The notes under the pieces: model-generated
Database searches by the model: none
Seen by the model: the letters and a program-made list of their open reading frames with translations, nothing else
Told to the model about the DNA's origin: nothing
From: Kyrpidia sp.
GTDB lineage: Bacteria; Bacillota; Bacilli; Kyrpidiales; Kyrpidiaceae
Reading direction: 5' to 3'
Assembly: GCA_029960885.1 (NCBI GenBank)
Contig: JASBVV010000002.1
Coordinates: 20,222-84,221 of the forward strand
Length of the DNA stretch: 64,000 nt
Translations under genes and position numbers: made by a program
In this document: one piece after another, positions 51,006 through 59,697 of the stretch
Position numbering within the stretch: position 1 is the first letter of the stretch
Layout: the number at the start of each line of letters is the position of its first letter

Positions 51006-51532
51006 AACGTTCCGGGGGCGTATTTCTGGCCGTGGTGATGGGCTTGCTGGCTTCGGCGGGGGCCGGGCTGTGGTACGCGGAGAATCAAACCCTTGCGGCA
51101 CGGCCCGAGGTGCAGAGTCTCGGGCAGTCCCTGGTGCAGTCGGGCCTGTTGACGCGGATCGACCGGGTGGATTTCTACGGGGCGGGGCCCGCTTTTTACG
51201 TCTTCACCGGGGAGGATGATACCGGCAAGCCGGCGTATGTATGGGTTCAGGGCGGACGTCCGATACTGAAGCGGTATGTGGAGGAAGGGCTGACGGCGGA
51301 CCAGGCTTGGCGCGCCGCCCAAGCCGCCCAGCCGGCGCCGGCGCAACTCATCCATGCGGTGCCCGGCCTCACCGAACCGGGGGCCTCGGGTCCGGGCGAC
51401 CCGCCGGGAAGCGGGACGGAGCGCAGAGTTCTCTGGGAGTTGTTCGGCATGACGGGCAACGGGCTGTACGAGTACGTCTATGTGGATTGGGAAACCGGAG
51501 CGGTGGTGCGAACGTATCTTTTGCAGTCGTGA
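51002..51532 (+). CDS. ypmB: YpmB family protein (DUF5590, PepSY-like)
   Basis: A 176-residue single-pass membrane protein: residues 5-25 form an N-terminal anchor and the rest lies outside, with two PepSY-like parts (DRVDFYGAGPAFYVFTGEDDTGKPAYVWVQ in pieces, and the C-terminal NGLYEYVYVDWETGAVVRTYLL) joined by a Pro/Gly-rich linker. PepSY domains are often peptidase inhibitors; YpmB's role is unknown. GTG start overlapping ypmA. aspB and asnS, which follow in B. subtilis, are missing. Confidence 0.85.
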   Translation: MKRSGGVFLAVVMGLLASAGAGLWYAENQTLAARPEVQSLGQSLVQSGLLTRIDRVDFYGAGPAFYVFTGEDDTGKPAYVWVQGGRPILKRYVEEGLTADQAWRAAQAAQPAPAQLIHAVPGLTEPGASGPGDPPGSGTERRVLWELFGMTGNGLYEYVYVDWETGAVVRTYLLQS

Positions 51533-51594
51533 CTCCGTCGTGGCGTGCGGCTGCCGGTGTGTAACCATTTGGCAATGAAGGTCTGGAAAAAGTG

Positions 51595-51603
51595 TGATAT
51601 ACT
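51595..51603 (+). promoter_or_regulatory. Extended -10 promoter before the FtsH-like pair
   Basis: TGA plus TATACT (51598-51603) is an extended -10 element about 65 nt before ATG 51669. TTGGCA upstream (51569) is 23 nt away, too far for a standard -35. Confidence 0.5.
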
Positions 51604-51668
51604 AAGTGGGCGTGCTGTTTATGTTAACTTTACACTTTCCCAGGAACCAACCAAAGGGAGACGGCTGA

Positions 51669-52208
51669 ATGGCGAGATTTCGCTTTCTGATGGCAGGCTT
51701 GGCATTTGTCGTCACTCTGGGGGGGTTCATCGCCGGATGGAACCTGTATCGAGCCTATGGGTTGATTCGACCCGTCGAGCGGCAGGTGGCCCAAATCCCC
51801 GGTGTGGAACGGGCGACGGTCTCCATGCAAGGGAAGGGCGCCGTGGTTCGGGTGACCCTGGGAGCGGTGGACGACCTGAAGTCCACGTACCGGACGATCC
51901 AGCAGGTGGCGGCGGAGCGACTTGGGCCGCAGACGGCGGTGGAAGTTCAAGGTCATTCCAGCCCCGGCCTGGATCGGTGGTGGGACGAGCAGCAGCCCCT
52001 CCTGTATGAAGATCTTGAAAAATCGAGTTTCCGGGACCTTGTGAAGGCCCTTCAAGATAGTGCCGCGGGACAACATTATCAGTGCCGAGTGACCATGGAC
52101 GCCGACCGCATCTATGTACAGGTCAGCGACCAGCGGTCATTCCTCTATCAGGTGGTGCCGTACCGGACGATGGGCACCGCTCTCCCGTCCATGGATCAAA
52201 AGGGGTGA
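51669..52208 (+). CDS. Single-pass membrane protein, likely partner of the FtsH-like protease
   Basis: I do not recognise this 179-residue protein. Residues 5-28 (FRFLMAGLAFVVTLGGFIAGW) form a signal anchor, leaving about 150 residues outside the membrane. That part has two similar-looking alpha/beta units (VERQVAQIPGVERATVSMQGKGAVVRVTL in pieces, and a second around YQCRVTMDADRIYVQVSD). It overlaps or abuts the protease gene and shares its promoter, which is the reason to suspect joint function. ATG 51669 follows AAGGGAG. Confidence 0.68.
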   Translation: MARFRFLMAGLAFVVTLGGFIAGWNLYRAYGLIRPVERQVAQIPGVERATVSMQGKGAVVRVTLGAVDDLKSTYRTIQQVAAERLGPQTAVEVQGHSSPGLDRWWDEQQPLLYEDLEKSSFRDLVKALQDSAAGQHYQCRVTMDADRIYVQVSDQRSFLYQVVPYRTMGTALPSMDQKG

Positions 52209-52213
52209 GGGCG

Positions 52214-53695
52214 GTGGAAATCGCGATTGGGGCGGGCGTTGCCTTTTTATTGTTTCTGGGGTATCTCGGTGTGAATGTCCTACCCATTGTGCTGCTCGGC
52301 GTGTTTCTCAGTGTGGCGTATCTCCTGTGGGATCGGAGGGGTCCCACGGCGGTGGGGCGGATGGAGGTGCCGGTGCGGCATACGGTGAATTTTGATGAGA
52401 TCGGAGGACAGGAGCACGCCAAACGCGAACTGATGGAAGCTCTGGATTTCCTTCGATACCGGGACCGAATCCGGCAACTGGGCATTCGGCCGCTCAAGGG
52501 GATTTTATTGATCGGCCCTCCGGGAACCGGAAAAACGTTGATGGCCAAAGCGGCGGCCACCTACACGGATTCCGCGTTCGTGTCCGCCTCGGGGAGCGAA
52601 TTTGTCGAGATGTATGTCGGGGTCGGCGCCCAGCGGGTGCGAGACCTGTTCCGGCGGGCCCGGCAGGCGGCTCGCAAGGAAGGCAAAGACAGCGCCATCG
52701 TGTTTATCGATGAAATCGATGTGATCGGCGCTCGGCGGGGGCAGCACAGCCATCAGGAATATGACCAGACGCTGAATCAACTGCTCACGGAAATGGACGG
52801 GATGCAAACCACGGTTCACCCGTTGGTTTTGGTGATGGCGGCGACAAACCGGGTGGACATTCTCGATCCGGCGTTGCTGCGGCCGGGGCGGTTCGACCGA
52901 TTGATCAAAGTGGATATGCCCGATAAAGACGGGAGGCTGCACATTCTTCGCATCCAAACCCGCAACAAGCCGCTGTCCAAGTCGGTAAACCTCGAGCAGG
53001 TGGCACGGGAGACTTTCGGGTTCAGCGGCGCCCAATTGGAGAGTTTGGCCAACGAAGCGGCGATCATCGCGCTTCGCGAAGGGCGCGAAGAGGTGGAACA
53101 GCGCCATTTTCGCGACGCGATCGACAAAGTGTTAATGGGCGAACGGACCGGGCGGATACCCAGCCGGGAAGAACTGCTTCGGGTGTCGGTGCACGAATTG
53201 GGACATGCCATCGTCAGCGAAACGGTGCGTCCCGGCTCGGTGTCTCACATTACCATTTCTTCCAGAGGAAATGCGTTGGGGTATGTTCGTCAGGTGCCCG
53301 AAGGGGACACGTATCTGTACACGAAGGATCAGTTGGATGGGCAGATTATGGTGGCCTTGGCCGGAGCGGTGGCGGAGGAGTTGGTGTACGGCAACCGGAG
53401 CACCGGGGCGCAAAACGATTTTGAACAGGCGTCGCGACTGGCGCGCACCGAGGTGGAGTGCGGACTGTCCAGCCTCGGGATCGTCGACGCCGAGAACTTG
53501 CCGCAAAACCTGTTGGATGAAGAGGTCCGCAGGATCCTGGCGGAGAGGGAAAAGGGCGCCCGGGAACTGCTCGAGATGTACCGCGCCGAGCTCGAGGATA
53601 TGAGCCGCTTGCTGGTGCAAGAGGAAAACCTCGACGGGGCGGTTTTCCGAAAACGGTTGGCCGAAATCCGTCAGGATTGGTCAAATGTCGGATGA
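52214..53695 (+). CDS. FtsH-like membrane AAA+ zinc protease (short N-terminal form)
   Basis: A 493-residue relative of FtsH. Two hydrophobic stretches at residues 1-35 form a membrane hairpin, but the 60-80-residue extracytoplasmic domain usual in FtsH is absent. The AAA part has LIGPPGTGKTLMAK near 99, IVFIDEIDVIGARR near 166, the second region of homology ATNRVDILDPALLRPGRFDR near 211 and pore loop EFVEMYVGVGA near 132. The M41 zinc site is HELGH near 327, with the third ligand Asp in NDFEQAS near 399, so it should be an active protease. GTG 52214 was chosen; GTG 52205 is possible. It takes the place of aspB-asnS before dnaD. Confidence 0.88.
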   Translation: MEIAIGAGVAFLLFLGYLGVNVLPIVLLGVFLSVAYLLWDRRGPTAVGRMEVPVRHTVNFDEIGGQEHAKRELMEALDFLRYRDRIRQLGIRPLKGILLIGPPGTGKTLMAKAAATYTDSAFVSASGSEFVEMYVGVGAQRVRDLFRRARQAARKEGKDSAIVFIDEIDVIGARRGQHSHQEYDQTLNQLLTEMDGMQTTVHPLVLVMAATNRVDILDPALLRPGRFDRLIKVDMPDKDGRLHILRIQTRNKPLSKSVNLEQVARETFGFSGAQLESLANEAAIIALREGREEVEQRHFRDAIDKVLMGERTGRIPSREELLRVSVHELGHAIVSETVRPGSVSHITISSRGNALGYVRQVPEGDTYLYTKDQLDGQIMVALAGAVAEELVYGNRSTGAQNDFEQASRLARTEVECGLSSLGIVDAENLPQNLLDEEVRRILAEREKGARELLEMYRAELEDMSRLLVQEENLDGAVFRKRLAEIRQDWSNVG

Positions 53696-53869
53696 ACAAC
53701 CCGGATACTGAGAAATGGGAGGACGGACGCTCTTTCGACAGGTTTCGCCATTCCGGATGCTGTCCGGGTTGAAAAAGATGAAGGACGGACTTTGCAGATC
53801 TCCGCTCTTTCGTCGTATGCTGAGGAAACAATGGGTGTGCGGCGGAACGCGAAGAGGGGGTCCTGGAGG

Positions 53870-54667
53870 GTGACACAAGGCGGAGATCCGACGGGGATGG
53901 CGGCGGTGGCCCGGCTCCTGGAGGGGTCGGCCATGAGCATTCCCGTTGAACTGCTGCGGTGGTATCGAGAGATCGGGATGTATGACGAGGAATTGGTGCT
54001 GATTCTGCATTTGTTATACATGAGGGACCGGGAAAACACGGTGTTCCCCACGTACGCGGAACTGTCCAGGCGAATGACCGCCTCGGAGGACGAGATCGCG
54101 GGCATGATCCAACGGTTGATCGGCCACGGCTTGCTCGACCTTCACCACCGATTGGACGAACAGACGGGAACGTGGCAGGACAGTTACGATCTTTCTCCGC
54201 TGTTTCTCCGATTGGCGCGAACATGGCTCGAACGCAATGTGGAGGAACTGCCGCGACCCTGGGCGACCGCCGATGCCGCCAGCCGGTTGTTTCGGCTTTT
54301 TGAGGAAGAATTCGGCCGTCCGCTGTCCGCCATTGAGATTGAGCAGCTCATTCAGTGGTTGGATCAGGATGCGTATCCCGAATGGATGATTCAGGAAGCC
54401 CTGCGAGAAGCCGTGCTGTCGGGGACGCTGAGTTTGCGTTACATCGATCGGATTCTTTTGGAATGGCAAAAGAAAAACATTCGATCGCCCCGGGAGCTAC
54501 AGGTCCACCGCCAGCAGTTTCAACAACGGCGCCGTCCCGCCAAGGAGGGAAGGCGTGATTCTCGCCGGGTCGATGAGGCGCCGGATCCCGGAGAACATCC
54601 GAGCAAGTCGAAATACGAGGCTTTTTACAAGTTGTACAAGCGGGATTCCCGCGATTCTACGAAGTAA
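53870..54667 (+). CDS. dnaD: DNA replication protein DnaD
   Basis: DnaD acts with DnaB and DnaI to load the replicative helicase in Firmicutes. The N-terminal winged helix (IPVELLRWYREIGMYDEELVLILHLLYMR in parts, residues 25-95) is followed by the DnaB/DnaD domain with FEEEFGRPLSAIEIEQLIQWLDQ near 150 and the YxxxIxxxW motif YIDRILLEWQKK near 205. The tail is basic and disordered. The start is uncertain: GTG 53870 follows GAAGAGGGGG, while ATG 53831 and ATG 53897 are alternatives. A terminator follows. Confidence 0.9.
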   Translation: MTQGGDPTGMAAVARLLEGSAMSIPVELLRWYREIGMYDEELVLILHLLYMRDRENTVFPTYAELSRRMTASEDEIAGMIQRLIGHGLLDLHHRLDEQTGTWQDSYDLSPLFLRLARTWLERNVEELPRPWATADAASRLFRLFEEEFGRPLSAIEIEQLIQWLDQDAYPEWMIQEALREAVLSGTLSLRYIDRILLEWQKKNIRSPRELQVHRQQFQQRRRPAKEGRRDSRRVDEAPDPGEHPSKSKYEAFYKLYKRDSRDSTK

Positions 54668-54678
54668 CCGTTGGAAGG

Positions 54679-54708
54679 GCGGCCCGGCGATCGGCCGCTT
54701 TTTTTTTT
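54679..54708 (+). terminator. Intrinsic terminator after dnaD
   Basis: GCGGCC and GGCCGC (54693-54698) close an 8-nt loop and are followed by ten T residues (54699-54708). Confidence 0.92.
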
Positions 54709-54887
54709 GTTTCGGAAAATCGGGAACGGGCGACGGTATCGTTTGGGTTTCTTCCCCGTGGCCCGTACGCCCGCTTCCAGTCCATTCTCATTTCGCCGTG
54801 CCGGTTGCGACATGCCGGAACTTCCCGTCAGTCCACCGAGCTTTTTGCACGGTCTTTGCCCATATCGCCCCCGGATGCGGATCGCGC

Positions 54888-55124
54888 TTATTTCTTGAAG
54901 AAATCCCGGTTCTTTTGGATGAACTCTTTTTCGTTATCCGGAACAAAGTCCTCTTGGTAGATGGCGGACACCGGGCAGACCGGCTCGCAAGCCCCGCAAT
55001 CGATGCAGGTATCCGGATCGATGTAATACTGATCCTCTCCCTCGTGGATGGCGTCCACCGGACAAACCTCCACGCACTCTGCGGCTTTTTCATCGATGCA
55101 AGGTGAAGTGATGACGAATGCCAA
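54888..55124 (-). CDS. 7Fe ferredoxin
   Basis: A 78-residue low-potential electron carrier with seven cysteines. Cys9, Cys17 and Cys50 fit a [3Fe-4S] cluster (C-x7-C-x3-CP arrangement with the last cysteine of the second motif), while Cys21, Cys40, Cys43 and Cys46 fit the [4Fe-4S] cluster in CIDCGACEPVCP. This is the type seen in Alicyclobacillus and Thermus rather than the single-cluster B. subtilis Fer. The TTG at 55124 has AGGAGGGAACGACG upstream and matches the family start AFVITSPC; an ATG further upstream is too far from it. Confidence 0.93.
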   Translation of the reverse strand: MAFVITSPCIDEKAAECVEVCPVDAIHEGEDQYYIDPDTCIDCGACEPVCPVSAIYQEDFVPDNEKEFIQKNRDFFKK

Positions 55125-55162
55125 CGTCGTTCCCTCCTGATGTATAGTGGACTGCATTCTTC

Positions 55163-55170
55163 ATTATAGC
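55163..55170 (-). promoter_or_regulatory. Extended -10 promoter of the ferredoxin gene
   Basis: On the minus strand TGC directly precedes a perfect TATAAT (plus-strand 55163-55168), about 40 nt before the TTG start. Confidence 0.65.
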
Positions 55171-55280
55171 AAAATACACCCGGTTATCGACGGGTTTCTG
55201 TTGTATTATCGCGCATTGTTTGTGGAAACATGTGTACCGGTTCGGAAGCGCGTGCACGAAAAAATTATTCGATGAGAGCT

Positions 55281-55325
55281 TGAACGGGTTCGAATTGTCG
55301 GAGTATAATAGCGAAGACGCTATTG
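55281..55325 (+). promoter_or_regulatory. Promoter and palindromic operator of the molybdate regulator gene
   Basis: TTGAAC (55281-55286) and a perfect TATAAT (55305-55310) are 18 nt apart. AATAGCG-AAGA-CGCTATT (55308-55325), a perfect 7-bp palindrome, overlaps the -10 and the expected start site, a position suited to repression. The nearby CGCTAT and ATATCG 10 nt apart recall ModE half-sites loosely. The leader to ATG 55467 is about 150 nt long. Confidence 0.65.
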
Positions 55326-55466
55326 TTATTTGCATATCGCCATTAATAGTTTCCTCAGTCGCAGATTTCCAGAGCGGGTGATGCTGGCCTCGCCGCCAAT
55401 CGGGTTCCGGAGACCCGGACGGTGGTGAACGATGCTCGAATCCGAACCAGGAAAGGAGTGCCGATA

Positions 55467-56600
55467 ATGAAGGGAGAATCCGGCGCGACATCGATGCAGG
55501 TTGGTCGACGCATTGCCCGGCGGCGAAGACAACTGGGGTGGAGTCAAGAGACCCTGGCCGATCGCCTCGGGGTGAGCCGCCAGTTCATTGGCGCGCTGGA
55601 GGGGGGACGGAGCCTGCCCTCGGTTCCGGTTGCTCTGGAACTCGCCCGGACGCTGCGCACCAGTGTGGAGGAACTGTTCGGCGCAGGTCGGGAAGAAGAG
55701 GTCTGTTGGGGGGATCCGAATTCTCCCCCCACCCCCGGCTGCAGGGTGCGGTTTGCCCGGGTGGACGGTCGGCTGATCGCCTATCCGTTGAACAACAGGG
55801 AGGCTGCGGTCCCGGCGGATGGGACGGTGGACCCGTCCGGCCGTCCGGAACCGCTGTCGCCGGAGTTTCTTGAAACGGCGGACCGAACCGTGGCCATCGC
55901 GGGATGCGATCCCGCCCTGTCCGTGTTGCGCGAGTGGATGTCGTCGACAGGTGACCCGGTGCGGACGGCGACCCGGTCGTGGGGCAGCGAACCCGCGGTT
56001 CGGGCGATGACGGAAGGGCGGGTGCATCTGGCGGGGGTACACGGGGCCGGTTTTGCGATGCTCTACCGCATCAAAAACATGGTGCCGTCCGGAGGAACAG
56101 GGACCGGACTCTCCGGGCCGTTGATTCGCATTCACTTCGCCCGCTGGGAAGTGGGCATCGCGACGGCACCGGACAATCCCATGGGAGTGAAAGGGCTGGA
56201 GGACCTGATGCGGCCGGATCTGCGGTGGGTCCGGCGCCCCCCCGGAACCGCCGTGGGACAACTGTACGAGGAGGTGCTCGCCGGATTCCCCGGAAGGGTC
56301 CGGTGGAGCCCTGTCACAGCGGACGATCATATCCGGGCGGCGGAGATGATCGCTTTCGGCATGGCCGACGCTGGACTCACCACCTCCTTTGCCGCCCATC
56401 TGTTCCATCTGTCGTTTTTGCCTGTTGAGGAACACAGCTTTGACCTGGTGATTCCGCTTCATCGATTGACGGCCCCCCCGGTGTCCGCGCTAGCGAATGT
56501 GTTGAGGTCCGCGGCGTTCCGACGGCAGATGGAAACCTTGTGGGGGTACGATGTGACGCGTCTGGGTGACATGGCGGAAGTCGACGGCGCTGCCCGCTGA
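55467..56600 (+). CDS. HTH regulator with periplasmic-binding-protein-like sensor domain, likely molybdate-responsive
   Basis: A 377-residue cytoplasmic regulator. Residues 8-65 are an XRE-type helix-turn-helix (GRRIARRRRQLGWSQETLADRLGVSRQFIGALEGG in parts); residues 85-370 are a PBP-like domain with AIAGCDPALSVLREW near 146, EGRVHLAGVHG near 187 and WGYDVTRLG at the end, the layout of pfam PBP_like fused to HTH in genes beside molybdate or tungstate transporters. It has no signal peptide, so the ligand is sensed inside the cell. ATG 55467 follows GAAAGGAGTG. modB, modC and modA follow. Confidence 0.82.
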   Translation: MKGESGATSMQVGRRIARRRRQLGWSQETLADRLGVSRQFIGALEGGRSLPSVPVALELARTLRTSVEELFGAGREEEVCWGDPNSPPTPGCRVRFARVDGRLIAYPLNNREAAVPADGTVDPSGRPEPLSPEFLETADRTVAIAGCDPALSVLREWMSSTGDPVRTATRSWGSEPAVRAMTEGRVHLAGVHGAGFAMLYRIKNMVPSGGTGTGLSGPLIRIHFARWEVGIATAPDNPMGVKGLEDLMRPDLRWVRRPPGTAVGQLYEEVLAGFPGRVRWSPVTADDHIRAAEMIAFGMADAGLTTSFAAHLFHLSFLPVEEHSFDLVIPLHRLTAPPVSALANVLRSAAFRRQMETLWGYDVTRLGDMAEVDGAAR

Positions 56601-56745
56601 GCAGAGTCTCTTCCGGCGTTCAAACCATCCCCGGTTCCCTTCGCTCTGCCGGGAAACGATGATCCGAAAGGAGGAGAAAGCCTGGTCGTAAAGTCGTCTT
56701 CCCGGAGGGAGATTCGGAGGACGGCGATAGCCAGGACGTTCGACA

Positions 56746-57633
56746 ATGATGAAACGATACGATCCGTCGCGCGCCGTCCCAGGGGAGGATCACCGCAGCC
56801 GGGCGGGGGCTGACCGACATCAGGCCCTGCGGCCGGCACCGGATACGCTTCCTGCCTCATCGCTGTCGGTTGCGGAATGGACGATAGGGTTGATGCTGCT
56901 TTTATTTTTGTTTCTACCGGTCTTGAGTCTGTTTCTGGCCGTGACACCCCAGAGGTTTGTCGCAGCATTCGGAGAGGACGTCGTCCGGGAAGCCTTGGGG
57001 CTGAGCCTGCGAACAAGTTTGATGGCCCTCATGGTGATCGTGATCTTCGGGACACCGCTGGCTCACCGGTTGGCGACGGGTCGCCCGTTTCCCGGTCGGG
57101 CAGCGGTGGAAGCCCTCCTGCAACTCCCTTGGATCACCCCGCCTGCCGTAGCGGGACTGGCCCTTCTCATGGCCTTCGGTCGGGAAGGCTTGGTCGGTCG
57201 GTATTTGGCCGAGTGGGGGGTGGCACTGCCGTTCAGCACCGCGGCTGTCGTGATCGCCCAGGCTTTTGAGGGATCGGCCTTTTATGTTCAGAGCGCTCGC
57301 CAGGCGTTTGCGGCGGTGGACAGGCAGTTGACGGAAGTGTCCCGCACGTTGGGAGCAGGCCCGTGGAGAACTTTTTTTCGACTGGAACTACCGACGGCCA
57401 TGCCCGGCCTCGTGGTCGGGGCGGCGATGGCCTGGGCCAGGGCGCTCGGGGAATTCGGCGCGACGATTCTGTTCGCCGGGAATATGCAGGGGGTCACCCA
57501 GACGATGCCCCTGGCCATCTATACCGTCCTGGAAAGGGATCTTGACGCCGCTTTGACGTTGGCCATCGTCTTGATTCTCGTGGGATTCGGGCTGTTGTGG
57601 CTGTTGTCCAGACTGCGGCAGAAACTTTCGTGA
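56746..57633 (+). CDS. modB: Molybdate ABC transporter permease
   Basis: A 295-residue permease with five to six helices. The EAA loop is EVSRTLGAGPWRTFFRLELPTAMPGL near residues 200-225 (in part), followed by WARALGEFGATILFAGN, a typical ModB stretch. About 45 hydrophilic residues precede the first helix, longer than usual, so a later start is possible, but no better ribosome-binding site is seen. A region of about 145 nt separates it from the regulator. Confidence 0.87.
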   Translation: MMKRYDPSRAVPGEDHRSRAGADRHQALRPAPDTLPASSLSVAEWTIGLMLLLFLFLPVLSLFLAVTPQRFVAAFGEDVVREALGLSLRTSLMALMVIVIFGTPLAHRLATGRPFPGRAAVEALLQLPWITPPAVAGLALLMAFGREGLVGRYLAEWGVALPFSTAAVVIAQAFEGSAFYVQSARQAFAAVDRQLTEVSRTLGAGPWRTFFRLELPTAMPGLVVGAAMAWARALGEFGATILFAGNMQGVTQTMPLAIYTVLERDLDAALTLAIVLILVGFGLLWLLSRLRQKLS

Positions 57634-57656
57634 CCGAACGGAGTGGGGGTAGAGGC

Positions 57657-58373
57657 ATGAGGAACATCCTTGCGTTTGACATCCACGTCCCCTTGTCGTC
57701 CTTTTCCTTGGTCGTCAAAGGAGAAGCGGGGCGCGGGGTGACGGCCGTTCTCGGACCCAGCGGATCGGGGAAAACCACCTTGTTGCGCTGTCTGGCCGGG
57801 TTGACGCGTCCAGCGGCGGGATGGATCCGGTTTCGCGGAAGGGATCTGTTCTCCTCGGCCGACGGCGTGTTCATTCCGCCGGAACGCCGAAACGTCGGGT
57901 ATGTGCCGCAACAGTACGCGCTGTTTCCCCGTCTGACCGTGTTCGGGAATGTGGAATACGGACTGAAGGCCAGGAAGGTCCCGGCCCGGCAGCGGCACAG
58001 CCATGTGCAAAACATGTTGAAGAAGATGGGGATCGAACGCCTCGCCTCCCGGACACCCGGCAGCTTATCCGGAGGGGAGGCGCAGCGCGTGGCCTTGGCC
58101 CGGGCCATGGTATTGAACCCGGATTACATCCTACTGGACGAGCCGTTGGCCGCCCTGGACCCTCAGACGAAACAACATATTCGGGAGTTCCTTCGTTCCG
58201 TCCTCAAAGAGGCGTCCTGTCCGGTTTTCTGTGTCACCCATGATCTGGGGGATGTGCGCCAATTGGCGGATCGGGTAATGGTATTGCGCCAAGGACGCAT
58301 GGTCTTTGAGGGAAGGGTAGAAGAACTGGAGAAGGAGGACAGCTTTGTTTCTTCTCACATCTCTCAAACCTAA
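57657..58373 (+). CDS. modC: Molybdate ABC transporter ATPase
   Basis: A 238-residue ABC ATPase with Walker A GPSGSGKTTLLRCLAGL near residue 33, Q-loop YVPQQYALFP near 84, signature SLSGGEAQRVALARAM near 135 and Walker B YILLDEPLAALDP near 156, then THDLGDV. The C-terminal molybdate-sensing (TOBE/Mop) domain of long ModC proteins is missing, which leaves sensing to the PBP-type regulator. ATG 57657 follows GGGGGTAGAGG; a GTG 27 nt upstream overlaps the modB stop. Confidence 0.87.
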   Translation: MRNILAFDIHVPLSSFSLVVKGEAGRGVTAVLGPSGSGKTTLLRCLAGLTRPAAGWIRFRGRDLFSSADGVFIPPERRNVGYVPQQYALFPRLTVFGNVEYGLKARKVPARQRHSHVQNMLKKMGIERLASRTPGSLSGGEAQRVALARAMVLNPDYILLDEPLAALDPQTKQHIREFLRSVLKEASCPVFCVTHDLGDVRQLADRVMVLRQGRMVFEGRVEELEKEDSFVSSHISQT

Positions 58374-58571
58374 AAAAACCGACCGGCCTCCTCCCGGGAG
58401 AAACCTCAGGCTGGATGAAGCCGGTCACATCCCGGGTTCGCCGGATGATGCGCTGGCCGGCCTTGACGGGGGAAAGGGTGACATGATGAGAAAAAAACAT
58501 TGTTCTCTGTGAAAGCGCAATTATCTGCGACAGCGCAATATTAAAGGGAAATTTTCGAAAGGGTGATGGCC
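58374..58571 (+). promoter_or_regulatory. modC-modA intergenic region with hairpins, mini-ORF and direct repeat
   Basis: The 198-nt gap begins with GACCGGC (near 58381) pairing with GCCGGTC (near 58417), a possible RNA structure. A nine-codon open frame (58483-58512, MMRKKHCSL) follows GGGGGAAAGGG and might be a leader peptide. AGCGCAAT occurs twice, at 58514-58521 and 58532-58539, 18 nt apart, on one face of the helix if a regulator binds. Together these suggest separate control of modA. Confidence 0.45.
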
Positions 58572-59414
58572 ATGACGAGGATAAAAAAGAAAACGTTTTC
58601 CCTGATTTCTCTTTTGGCGATTCTTTGGATGTCTGTGGCCCTGGCGGCCGGATGCGGGACACGGCCCGATTCCGGGCCGCCCGGGGCAGGACAGGGCGGT
58701 GCCGGGCAGAATGTGACGCTGAACGTCTACGCGGCCGCCTCCCTCACCGCCGCTTTCCAAGAACTCGGGAAGCACTTTGAGCAGAGCCACCCGGGTATTA
58801 CGGTGCGGTTCAATTTCGCCGGCAGTCAGACGCTGGTTTCGCAGATCGATCAGGGGGCGCCGGCCGATGTGTTCGCCAGCGCCGACACGTCCAACATGGA
58901 GAAAGCGAAGACCAAGGGGCTGGTCGAATCCGACCGGATCTTTGCGAAAAATTCCCTTGTCCTGATCACTCCGAAAAGTAACCCGGTCGGATTGCAGAAA
59001 TATGAGGACCTGACCCGGGCGGGCAAGGTCGTGCTCGGGGTGCCGGATGTCCCCGTCGGCAACTATGCGCGGCAGTCGCTGAAAAAGGCCGATCAGGTGT
59101 TCGGCGCCGGATTCTCCAGCACCGTTCTCTCCCATGTGGTGTCTCAGGAGACGGATGTGAAACAGATTGTCAACAAGATTGCGTTGGGGGAGGGCGACGC
59201 GGCTTTTGTGTACGGCACTGACGTGCAGGGGTCGGCGGCGGACAAGGTTCAGGTGATCTCCGTGCCGGAAAGCGTCAATGTGACGGCGGCTTATCCGATC
59301 GCCGTGGTGAAGCGGTCCGAACACAAAGACCTGGCGGAGGCCTTTATCCAGCTCATCCTGTCCAAGGAAGGCCAGGATATCCTGAAAAAGCACGGTTTCC
59401 TTGCCGCCGCCTGA
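58572..59414 (+). CDS. modA: Molybdate-binding lipoprotein
   Basis: A 280-residue extracellular binding protein. The signal peptide ends in the lipobox LAAGC (Cys28) and a Gly/Pro/Gln linker. The mature part shows NVYAAASLTAAFQELG near residue 50, FAGSQTLVSQIDQGAPADVFASAD (near 78, in part), and GEGDAAFVYGTD near 213, typical of ModA; tungstate is an equally possible ligand. ATG 58572 was chosen; ATG 58566 and GTG 58563 are in frame just upstream. Confidence 0.9.
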   Translation: MTRIKKKTFSLISLLAILWMSVALAAGCGTRPDSGPPGAGQGGAGQNVTLNVYAAASLTAAFQELGKHFEQSHPGITVRFNFAGSQTLVSQIDQGAPADVFASADTSNMEKAKTKGLVESDRIFAKNSLVLITPKSNPVGLQKYEDLTRAGKVVLGVPDVPVGNYARQSLKKADQVFGAGFSSTVLSHVVSQETDVKQIVNKIALGEGDAAFVYGTDVQGSAADKVQVISVPESVNVTAAYPIAVVKRSEHKDLAEAFIQLILSKEGQDILKKHGFLAAA

Positions 59415-59499
59415 TCCGATTGCGACATTCAAATCGCGACGGAGAAGCCAGGGATGAAATGGAAGCCCCGGTAAGTTTGGCTTATATCCGTCCATGAGG

Positions 59500-59529
59500 G
59501 GGGAGGGTAAAACTCCCTTTCTTTTTTTT
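59500..59529 (+). terminator. Intrinsic terminator after modA
   Basis: GGGAG (59501-59505) pairs with CTCCC (59513-59517), extended by neighbouring G and T, and is followed by TTTCTTTTTTTT. The rest of the modA to efflux-gene gap (59530-59697) shows no gene or clear promoter. Confidence 0.8.
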
Positions 59530-59697
59530 GCAAACATAACGGACCCAACCACCGGTGTGAAACCCGGCACCGCATTCGCGTGTATAGAAAACATGGAGCA
59601 GTAGACAGGAAGTCCTGTTCCATCGATTTTCACCGCGAGAGATGATGGGACGCCGGCGTGGCGGCGTGCCGGAACATGGTGCTGGAGGGATCGGCGG

